Below, one piece after another: positions 1 to 4,505 of a stretch of DNA of 6,876 bases. Under the pieces are notes generated by a model, which searched no databases, had not been told where the DNA came from, and saw nothing but the letters and a program-made list of their open reading frames with translations. The stretch is from Roseiflexaceae bacterium (GTDB taxonomy: Bacteria > Chloroflexota > Chloroflexia > Chloroflexales > Roseiflexaceae). The stretch covers positions 1 to 6,876 of the forward strand of contig JACMIM010000174.1 of NCBI GenBank assembly GCA_014381165.1. Direction: 5' to 3'. The position numbers and the translations under genes are program-made. Numbering within the stretch: the stretch's first letter is position 1; each line of letters opens with the position of its first letter.

Positions 1-16
1 AGACTAACAGCAGTAA

Positions 17-147
17 TTCTCTGTTCTTTGTTCTCGATTCTGCGATTCTGCGGTTCTGCGGTTCTGCGGTTCTCTGTTCTCTGTTCTCTGTTCTTTGTTC
101 TGCGGTTGTCTGTTCTTTGTTCTTTGTTCTGCGGTTCTCTGTTCTGC
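17..147. repeat. Degenerate 7/8-mer tandem repeat tract
   Basis: The tract is built from iterated units of the form GTTCTCT or GTTCTTT (7 bases) and GGTTCTGC (8 bases), mixed in irregular order. From 46 to 155 the plus strand contains no adenine at all, so the tract is strongly strand-asymmetric. It stops about five bases before the -35 box of the downstream promoter. It resembles the short tandemly repeated heptamers known from the intergenic regions of some filamentous bacteria. No spacers are present and the units are too short for CRISPR. The left end may continue outside the window. Confidence 0.85.
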
Positions 148-152
148 CCGCC

Positions 153-182
153 TTGACCGCCCTCACGCACCTATGCTATACT
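153..182 (+). promoter_or_regulatory. Promoter of the ANTAR regulator gene
   Basis: TTGACC (153-158), an 18-base spacer and TATACT (177-182) form a good match to a housekeeping sigma-factor promoter. The -10 box is preceded by TGC (174-176), an extended -10. Transcription would start near 189, giving a leader of roughly 110 bases before the start codon. This is read from consensus only. Confidence 0.7.
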
Positions 183-226
183 CACGAAACAAGGTAGCTC
201 TTTTGACGTGCAGCGACGCCCAGTGC

Positions 227-275
227 GGCGGCCTCGCGCGTCTTTTGCTTTCGCCCACACATACACGAGGCCGCC
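227..275 (+). promoter_or_regulatory. GC-rich inverted repeat in the leader of the ANTAR gene
   Basis: GGCGGCCTCG at 227-236 is perfectly complementary to CGAGGCCGCC at 266-275, with a 29-base loop between. The repeat lies between the predicted transcription start (about 189) and the Shine-Dalgarno at 289-295, so the leader RNA can fold just upstream of the ribosome site. No run of U follows, so it is not a plain terminator. I did not find the twin hexanucleotide-loop hairpins that ANTAR proteins bind. A regulatory role is inference. Confidence 0.5.
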
Positions 276-301
276 CACGCCGAGCGGCAAAGGAGACGAC
301 G

Positions 302-886
302 ATGGCTCAACAACTGCGGATCGTCATCGCGGACGACGAATCGATCATTCGCATGAATCTCAAGGAGACTCTGGTGAGCCTGGGCTACCTGGTGGTTGGC
401 GAGGCCGGCGACGGCGTTAGCGTGATCAACCTTTCGCGTGAACTGCGGCCCGATCTGGTTGTCATGGACATCAAGATGCCCAAGCTCGACGGCATTCAGG
501 CAGCAAAGGTGCTGACAGAGGAGAAGATCGCGCCAGTGCTACTGCTGACCGCCTACTCCGACCGTGAACTGGTCGACCGGGCGCGCGAGGCTGGCGTGGT
601 CAGCTATATCGTCAAGCCGTTTCGCGATGCCGAGCTGCTGCCGGCGATCGAGATCGCACTGCACCGCTACACTGAGTTCGCCGAGATGGACAAGAAAATC
701 GGCGACTTGACTGAGGTGCTGGAAACGCGCAAGCTGGTCGAGCGGGCCAAGGGCGTGCTGATGGACACGCAGGGTCTCAAGGAGCAGGAGGCCTTCCGCA
801 AGATTCAGCAGCTTTCCATGAACACGCGCAAGTCGATGAAAGAGATCGCGCAGGCGATTCTGCTGACGGCGCAGATCGAGAAGTAA
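302..886 (+). CDS. ANTAR-domain response regulator (PdtaR/AmiR-NasR type)
   Basis: The 194-residue protein has a receiver domain (about 5-122) and a C-terminal ANTAR RNA-binding domain (about 135-190). The receiver keeps the acidic pair D11/D12, phospho-acceptor D56 in a MDIKMP context, T83 and K105 in VKPF, so it should be phosphorylated by a histidine kinase. The ANTAR part shows the typical ERAKGVLM stretch near 147-154, followed by helices ending in EIAQAIL. ANTAR regulators generally bind hairpins in nascent RNA and prevent transcription termination. The ATG at 302 is chosen because AAAGGAG at 289-295 sits six bases before it and the receiver domain starts at once; an in-frame extension back to 95 would run through promoter and repeat tract. 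Size and order match mycobacterial PdtaR. No partner kinase gene lies in the window, so its signal is unknown. Confidence 0.95.
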   Translation: MAQQLRIVIADDESIIRMNLKETLVSLGYLVVGEAGDGVSVINLSRELRPDLVVMDIKMPKLDGIQAAKVLTEEKIAPVLLLTAYSDRELVDRAREAGVVSYIVKPFRDAELLPAIEIALHRYTEFAEMDKKIGDLTEVLETRKLVERAKGVLMDTQGLKEQEAFRKIQQLSMNTRKSMKEIAQAILLTAQIEK

Positions 887-892
887 CATACC

Positions 893-953
893 AGACGAAA
901 GGCGAAAGATGAAAGCCCTGTGCTCGTTGTCTTTCGTCTTTCGTCTTTCGTCT
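893..953 (+). terminator. Long hairpin after the ANTAR gene, built of iterated CGAAAG/CTTTCG units
   Basis: The left arm (893-915) and right arm (931-953) pair over 23 positions around a 15-base loop. The only two non-Watson-Crick positions (902/944 and 910/936) are G-U and U-G in a plus-strand transcript, so the RNA stem is continuous. Both arms consist of 7-base iterations. It starts seven bases after the stop codon, so it would form a 3' structure on the regulator mRNA. No U tract follows, so it may stabilise a 3' end rather than act as a classical intrinsic terminator. Confidence 0.6.
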
Positions 954-958
954 AAGTT
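953..958 (+). promoter_or_regulatory. Possible leaderless -10 box before the GTG at 965
   Basis: TAAGTT fits the TAnnnT pattern and is followed by exactly six bases and then the GTG at 965, the geometry expected when transcription starts on the first base of the start codon. No Shine-Dalgarno is visible before this gene. No convincing -35 is placed 16-18 bases upstream; TTGTCT at 927-932 is 20 bases away. Its first base is also the last base of the hairpin. Confidence 0.35.
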
Positions 959-964
959 AGCGTT

Positions 965-1564
965 GTGACTACACCCGAGTCCATTCCTCCCAGCGATGAT
1001 CAACCCCAGTCCCCTGCCGCGCTGCATCCTACGGCGCGCGCTGGCTGGCTGTGGGCTATTTTGCCACACGTCCTGACGGCGCTCGTTACACTGGCGCTGG
1101 CTGTCATGGTGATTGCACGCTGGCCGCAACCTGGCCCCGCCGTGTCGTTTCCGCCCACCAGCACGCCTGCCGAGCCAACCACACTGCCCGCGACCACGCC
1201 TGGCCCCTCGCCGGTGGCGCTGGCCGAGGGCGTAGCTCGCCAGGAGGTCGCCGACCTCAAGGCCGAAGACGATCGGCTATGGGCGACGGTGTATTTGCTC
1301 AAGGCGGCCAGCCAGATCGCCGACGCCGAAGGCTCGCTGCGCGGCAACGATATGAGCACCGTCGACCAGGCGCTGATCGCCGCCGACTACTCGCTCTCGC
1401 TGGCCTACGAGCGCGCCGAGGATGCCCAGAAAAGCCCGATCGACCAATTTCGCCGCAATCTCGACCGCATCCGCAGCGATCTGTATCTCTACCCCGAACG
1501 CATGGACGCCCGGCTGGCCCAGTTGCGCCAGCTGCTACTCACCTTGGTGGACGAGCCAAGGTAG
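965..1564 (+). CDS. Single-pass membrane protein, function unknown, HemX-like layout
   Basis: I do not recognise a named family for this 199-residue protein. It has a short hydrophilic N-terminus, one clear transmembrane segment (about 28-51, WLWAILPHVL onward, ending IARW), a Pro/Thr-rich linker (about 54-85) and a C-terminal helical domain (about 86-199) rich in Leu, Ala and charged residues. With a positively charged cytoplasmic flank it would anchor by its N-terminus and expose the helical part outside the membrane. The arrangement of anchor, low-complexity linker and helical repeats ending in a D-x3-RLAQLRQLLLTL pattern recalls HemX-type proteins; this is a weak impression, and HemX genes usually lie with hemCD, absent here. 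The start is GTG with no Shine-Dalgarno. Downstream in-frame starts would cut into or remove the membrane anchor. Confidence 0.75.
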   Translation: MTTPESIPPSDDQPQSPAALHPTARAGWLWAILPHVLTALVTLALAVMVIARWPQPGPAVSFPPTSTPAEPTTLPATTPGPSPVALAEGVARQEVADLKAEDDRLWATVYLLKAASQIADAEGSLRGNDMSTVDQALIAADYSLSLAYERAEDAQKSPIDQFRRNLDRIRSDLYLYPERMDARLAQLRQLLLTLVDEPR

Positions 1565-1570
1565 GCACGG

Positions 1571-1675
1571 TTGCGCCTTTCCGCCAGCAGCCGCGCGGCT
1601 GAAGCCGCTGGCTAGGGATACGAAGCCCGCCGGCGCGGGCTGCAACGCTGTGTAGCCCGCGCTTGCGCCTTTCCG
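1571..1675. repeat. REP-like palindromic intergenic element with 13-bp direct repeats
   Basis: TTGCGCCTTTCCG occurs at 1571-1583 and again at 1663-1675, bracketing several GC-rich palindromes. These are GCGGC/GCCGC (1595-1599 and 1604-1608) with a TGAA loop, inside an outer GCCAGC/GCTGGC pair (1583-1588 and 1607-1612), and the trio AGCCCGC (1624-1630), GCGGGCT (1635-1641), AGCCCGC (1654-1660), in which the middle copy can pair with either side. The composition is typical of dispersed palindromic repeats in GC-rich genomes. It occupies nearly the whole gap between the membrane-protein gene and the RNase H gene. Whether it is dispersed in this genome cannot be seen here. Confidence 0.65.
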
Positions 1676-1691
1676 TCGGCCCAGCTACCAT
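1663..1691 (+). promoter_or_regulatory. Possible leaderless promoter of the RNase HI gene
   Basis: TTGCGC (1663-1668), a 17-base spacer and TACCAT (1686-1691) are followed by six bases and then the ATG at 1698, so transcription would start on or next to the start codon. The gene has no Shine-Dalgarno, which fits. The -35 lies in the second copy of the 13-bp direct repeat of the palindromic element. Confidence 0.4.
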
Positions 1692-1697
1692 GCGCTA

Positions 1698-2528
1698 ATG
1701 ACAATACTTCCCAATGTAACGCTGACCACCGATGGCGCGGCGCGTGGCAATCCGGGGCCGGGTGGCTGGGCCGCGATTCTGGAGGCGGGCGGTAAAACCA
1801 AGCTGCTGGTGGGCGAGGAGCCGCAGCCGACTACGAATAATGCCATGGAGCTACGCGCCGTGATCGGCGGGCTCGAAGCGCTGAAGCAACCCTGCGCCAT
1901 CCTGCTGCGCGCCGATTCGCAGTATGTGCTGAATGGCATTGCCCGCTTGCAGGCGCAGCGCGGGTTGCCAGAAAAGAACCGCGAGCTGTGGGCGCGACTA
2001 CAGCCATTGCTGATCAAGCACCAACTGCGCGGCGAGTGGGTGAAGGGCCACAGTGGCGATACGCGCAACGAACAGGTCGATCAGGCTTCGAACCTGGCGG
2101 CTGCGCGGGCCTATGCGGCTGCGGAGGCTGCCCACACACCCGCACAAACCGCCGACGCCTGGACGCTGGCATTGCTCTCGCCTGCCGCTGGCCGCCCGGT
2201 GCAGTGGGCCGTGATCAGCCCGGTGGGTCGACGTGCGGGCAGCCAGGCCGTCAGCAAGGGCGTCACCCAGCCGACAGCTATTTATCACGCGTTGGTGGCC
2301 GCCCTTGAGGCGGCGGCGGCGCTGCCCAACGCTGCCCAGGCCAGCCTGGTGGTGCGATCGAACTACGAGCTGATCGTCAAGCAGGGGCGCGGCGAATGGA
2401 AGGTCAAGCAGCCCGAGCAGCAGCCGTTGGCGGCGCAGGCGCTGGCGCTGCGGGATAGATTCGCGGGTGTGCGCTTTGATTTTGCGCCCACGGCGGAGGT
2501 GGCGGGGTTGTTGGAGCAGCCTGTGTGA
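1698..2528 (+). CDS. rnhA: Ribonuclease HI with an additional degenerate RNase H-like C-terminal domain
   Basis: Residues 1-142 form a bacterial type 1 RNase H, which cuts the RNA strand of RNA-DNA hybrids and clears R-loops and primer remnants. The catalytic set is visible: D12 in TTDGAARGNPGPGGW, E51 in NNAMELRA, D73 in ADSQYV, H118 in VKGHSGD and D128. The basic handle between helices (about 80-98) is some nine residues shorter than in the E. coli enzyme. Residues about 150-276 add a second region that reads as another RNase H fold: ALVAALEAA near 198-206 and ELIVKQGRGEWKVKQPE (224-240) match the second-half motifs of RVT_3-type RNase H, but the catalytic acids are replaced (S161, I195, N222). 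The usual enzyme is about 150 residues, so this protein is nearly doubled. The ATG at 1698 is the first usable start. The gene is probably transcribed from its own leaderless promoter. Confidence 0.93.
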   Translation: MTILPNVTLTTDGAARGNPGPGGWAAILEAGGKTKLLVGEEPQPTTNNAMELRAVIGGLEALKQPCAILLRADSQYVLNGIARLQAQRGLPEKNRELWARLQPLLIKHQLRGEWVKGHSGDTRNEQVDQASNLAAARAYAAAEAAHTPAQTADAWTLALLSPAAGRPVQWAVISPVGRRAGSQAVSKGVTQPTAIYHALVAALEAAAALPNAAQASLVVRSNYELIVKQGRGEWKVKQPEQQPLAAQALALRDRFAGVRFDFAPTAEVAGLLEQPV

Positions 2529-2538
2529 TAACCACGAA

Positions 2539-2582
2539 GGCGCGAAGGCCCGAAGGATTTGCAATCTTCGGGTCTTCGCGCC
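2539..2582 (+). terminator. Hairpin after the RNase HI gene
   Basis: GGCGCGAAGGCCCGAAG (2539-2555) pairs with 2566-2582 over 17 positions around a 10-base loop. The only non-Watson-Crick position (2548/2573) is a G-U in the plus-strand RNA. It begins ten bases after the stop codon. The arm is made of CGAAGG-type iterations. No U tract follows, so termination is plausible but not certain. Confidence 0.6.
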
Positions 2583-2760
2583 GTTGTGATGAGTTGGCCT
2601 TACGTGACGGCTCCCAAGCGTAAACGCCTGGGCTTCAAGGGGATGCCGCCCCATCCCACTCCGGGCAGTATAGCACATAGGAGCTAAAGCCGCTACAGTG
2701 GGTGAAGGGCGCATATCCCAGGGTTGAAGCTCCTGGGCTTTACGCCCTAGAACTGTAAGC
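2583..2760. repeat. Non-coding stretch with a large imperfect inverted repeat
   Basis: I see no gene between the RNase HI stop (2528) and the minus-strand stop codon at 2761. Beyond the hairpin at 2539-2582, segment 2618-2638 (from GCGTAAA to GCTTCAA) is the imperfect reverse complement of 2724-2745, with identical ends and a divergent middle. A small hairpin GGGATG/CATCCC (2640-2645 and 2652-2657) lies within. The two arms enclose about 85 bases. It looks like a palindromic intergenic repeat or a decayed miniature element; no transposase gene is present. Confidence 0.45.
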
Positions 2761-3126
2761 TCAGGGTGGAGAGAGCCGGTTGATTTCAGCCCGCCAGGTG
2801 TGGTGGGCGTGCATCGCGTCGAGTAGGGCTGCGTGGGCGCGGTCGTCGCTGCGCTGCTCGGCAGTAGCCAGGTAGGCATCGATTGTGGTCCCGATCGCGG
2901 CCAGAAACGCATAATGGGCGATCCGGCAGCGCGCGGGGGCTGGCAAGGCCAGCGCACCGCGGTAGAGCGCCTGCAAATGCTCGACATGCGCGCCCATCAT
3001 GCGGCGTAACGGCATTGCTGTAAGCTCGCTGGTGGCCTGACGGGTTACGTGCGCCCACAGGTCAACCAGCGGTTGCATCTGGTGAAGATAGCGGTTCACT
3101 TCGGGATGCGATGTCTGGTCGAGCAT
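2761..3126 (-). CDS. Small helical protein of unknown function
   Basis: I do not recognise this 121-residue protein. It lacks a signal peptide and transmembrane segment and reads as all-alpha, with several amphipathic helices (about 8-36, 38-60, 65-88, 90-114) and many His, Arg and Ala residues. A soluble cytoplasmic protein is likely. The ATG (complement of 3124-3126) has AGGGTGA about four bases upstream (complement of 3131-3137), which supports the start. It lies 24 bases downstream of the DUF983 gene on the same strand, so the two are probably co-transcribed. Reading frames on the opposite strand are not protein-like. It is probably restricted to close relatives, though I cannot search for homologues. 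Confidence 0.75.
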   Translation of the reverse strand: MLDQTSHPEVNRYLHQMQPLVDLWAHVTRQATSELTAMPLRRMMGAHVEHLQALYRGALALPAPARCRIAHYAFLAAIGTTIDAYLATAEQRSDDRAHAALLDAMHAHHTWRAEINRLSPP

Positions 3127-3150
3127 TGCGTCACCCTGCCAATGTAGTGC

Positions 3151-3504
3151 TCAATCCTCGAACATCGAGCCGGTCAAGTAGATGATTCCCACCCACAGCC
3201 CGCGCGCATGGCGGTAGAACCACAATGGGAAAATGATGATCACCGTCGCAAGACTGAGCAGCAACGGCACCACCGCGATATCGGTATTGAAGGCGATAAC
3301 CGCGCCAATGATCGCGATCAGCATTGTGAGCGTGACATTAATCGCCATGCCGCCAGTCACCTCGCCGCTGTCGCGCTCGAAGATGACCTGGCAGACCGGG
3401 CAGCGGATGTTCATACGAAAGGCCGACCGAAACATGCGCCCGCGCTGGCAGGCTGGGCAGATCAGCAGTAAGCTTTGGGTTAACACACGCACGACACGAC
3501 CCAT
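3151..3504 (-). CDS. DUF983 family membrane protein with two CxxC motifs
   Basis: This 117-residue protein has the DUF983 layout: an N-terminal zinc-ribbon-like part with CPAC (16-19) and CPVC (35-38), including the family's C-P-x-C-x-x-G-R-x-F signature, then two hydrophobic segments (about 53-73 and 76-96) and a short charged tail. The two Cys pairs probably bind a metal ion at the cytoplasmic face of the membrane. The family's function is not established. The ATG whose complement is 3502-3504 is used; a TTG two codons upstream (to 3510) is an alternative, and neither has a strong Shine-Dalgarno. The gene is read from the left-facing half of the divergent promoter at 3532-3558 and precedes the small helical gene. 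Confidence 0.88.
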   Translation of the reverse strand: MGRVVRVLTQSLLLICPACQRGRMFRSAFRMNIRCPVCQVIFERDSGEVTGGMAINVTLTMLIAIIGAVIAFNTDIAVVPLLLSLATVIIIFPLWFYRHARGLWVGIIYLTGSMFED

Positions 3505-3531
3505 ACCCAACCGTTCTCGCCCATCGCATAA

Positions 3532-3540
3532 TGCTATAAT
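3532..3540 (+). promoter_or_regulatory. Extended -10 promoter of the thioesterase-ferredoxin pair
   Basis: TGC followed by TATAAT (3535-3540) is a perfect extended -10 box. No good -35 is seen 17 bases upstream, which extended -10 promoters can tolerate. Transcription would start near 3547, about 48 bases before the thioesterase ATG. Confidence 0.6.
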
Positions 3541-3549
3541 TCATTTGAT

Positions 3550-3558
3550 AGTATAGCA
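3550..3558 (-). promoter_or_regulatory. Extended -10 promoter of the DUF983 gene, facing left
   Basis: On the minus strand TGC then TATACT (complement of 3550-3555) is an extended -10 box, the same nine bases as in the ANTAR promoter at 174-182. Transcription would start near 3543. With the rightward box at 3532-3540 it forms an inverted repeat (TGCTATA at 3532-3538, TATAGCA at 3552-3558), so two polymerases could not bind together. Confidence 0.5.
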
Positions 3559-3594
3559 CACAGCATTCCCGTATACCGGCAAGGAGCCATTTCT

Positions 3595-4092
3595 ATGAGT
3601 GATCAGCCCGAGCGTACCCGCACGTTTTCCTGGCAAGACCCAATGGTCGGCGCGCAGGCCGCGCTTACGATGAGCGGTCTGGAATATCTTCAGGCAATGG
3701 GTCGCGGCGATATTCCAATTCCGCCAATTATGGCCATGCTCAACATCGACGAGATGCAGGCCGAGGCTGGCAACGTGACCTTCTCGGTGGTGCCCGCCGA
3801 GTACCATTACAACCCAATCGGCGTGGTTCACGGCGGGCTGGCGGCTACGCTGTGCGATAGCGCCATGGCCTGCGCCGTCCACTCGATGCTGTCGGCAGGC
3901 GTAGCGTACACCACACTGGAGCTGAAAATCAACTATGTACGGCCGATTACGGCGTCGACCGGGCGTGTCGCCTGCACTGGCACGGTGATCCACAGTGGCA
4001 GCCGTGTGGCCACCGCCGAGGCCCGCCTGGTCGATGCTGCCGGCAAGCTGTATGCTCACGCAACTACCACCTGTCTGATTCTCAAAGGGTGA
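3595..4092 (+). CDS. PaaI-family hotdog-fold thioesterase
   Basis: The 165-residue protein has the hotdog fold of PaaI/YbgC-type acyl-CoA thioesterases, which hydrolyse acyl- or aryl-CoA thioesters in the cytoplasm. The key motif is N73-P-x-G-x-V-H79-G80-G81 followed by L-x-D88-x-A, giving the His-Gly-Gly oxyanion helix and the catalytic acid D88. Strands NYVRPI (113-118) and GRVACTGTVIHSGSR follow in the expected order. The first 40 or so residues are a less conserved extension seen in some members. AAGGAG (3581-3586) lies eight bases before the ATG. The ferredoxin gene starts 12 bases after the stop, so the two share a transcript. The substrate cannot be read from sequence; a phenylacetate or other aromatic pathway is not shown by the neighbours. 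Confidence 0.92.
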   Translation: MSDQPERTRTFSWQDPMVGAQAALTMSGLEYLQAMGRGDIPIPPIMAMLNIDEMQAEAGNVTFSVVPAEYHYNPIGVVHGGLAATLCDSAMACAVHSMLSAGVAYTTLELKINYVRPITASTGRVACTGTVIHSGSRVATAEARLVDAAGKLYAHATTTCLILKG

Positions 4093-4104
4093 TTGCGCAT
4101 ATCG

Positions 4105-4401
4105 ATGGATGAAAAACCCTACCGTGTGTATGTCTGCGGCAACCTGCACTGCCAGGCCAATGGCAAAGACCACATCCTGCGCGCGCTCGAAGACGCGATT
4201 TGGCAGTTTGGCCTGGACGCCAAGGTGGAGGTGCGGGTCAGCGGCTGCCAGAATCAGTGCGACTTCGCGCCCAACCTGAAAATCTGGCCAGGCCCACATC
4301 AGTACAGCCAGCTGACGCCCGAAAAAGTGCGACGCATCGCCGCCGAACACCTGCGCGATGATCAGCCAGTGGCCGAGTTGCTGCAGCGCTTACAGGATTA
4401 G
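4105..4401 (+). CDS. Thioredoxin-like [2Fe-2S] ferredoxin
   Basis: The 98-residue protein matches the small thioredoxin-fold [2Fe-2S] ferredoxins related to the NuoE C-terminal domain and to Aquifex-type ferredoxin. Four cysteines are placed to hold the cluster: C11 and C16 in VCGNLHC, C48 and C52 in SGCQNQCDFAP. The later pattern of WPGPHQYSQLTPEKV (61-75), then a C-terminal helix with PVAELL, is typical. It would carry single electrons in the cytoplasm; the partner enzyme is unknown. The ATG at 4105 is chosen because residues from Y6 begin the first strand. A TTG at 4093 in the same frame is an alternative, and the nearest Shine-Dalgarno-like bases (AAAGGGTGA, 4084-4092) are badly spaced for either, so coupling to the thioesterase stop is likely. 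It is co-transcribed with the thioesterase. Confidence 0.9.
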   Translation: MDEKPYRVYVCGNLHCQANGKDHILRALEDAIWQFGLDAKVEVRVSGCQNQCDFAPNLKIWPGPHQYSQLTPEKVRRIAAEHLRDDQPVAELLQRLQD

Positions 4402-4505
4402 AAGTTACACAGTTGCCCAAGTGCTTTCATTGCTGCCGCAGGCCGAAGTCGCCAACTGCGTAAGTCCTGAAGTCCATACTTTCGACAGAGTTTGCTTTTC
4501 AAACG

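Noticed and set aside
17..147. CRISPR-like array
   Set aside because: Units are 7-8 bases with no unique spacers; this is a simple iterated repeat.
95..301. In-frame upstream extension of the ANTAR gene, with a Cys- and Leu-rich start that looks like a signal peptide
   Set aside because: It would be translated from the repeat tract and across the promoter at 153-182; the strong Shine-Dalgarno at 289-295 and the receiver domain both point to the ATG at 302.
1690..1698. Two-codon reading frame ATG CGC TAA overlapping the rnhA start, as a possible translational coupler
   Set aside because: It lacks a ribosome site and would not be on the mRNA if the leaderless promoter at 1663-1691 is right.
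1998..2987. Long minus-strand open frame across the end of rnhA and the following gap
   Set aside because: It is opposite a gene with a full RNase H motif set, crosses palindromic repeats, and has low-complexity Arg/Gln-rich composition typical of a GC-rich shadow frame.
3541..4350. Minus-strand open frame opposite the thioesterase and ferredoxin genes
   Set aside because: Both plus-strand genes have clear family motifs; this frame also spans the divergent promoter.
4410..4459. CAGTTG and CAACTG as a terminator stem after the ferredoxin gene
   Set aside because: Only six pairs with a loop of almost 40 bases and no U tract; too weak to call.
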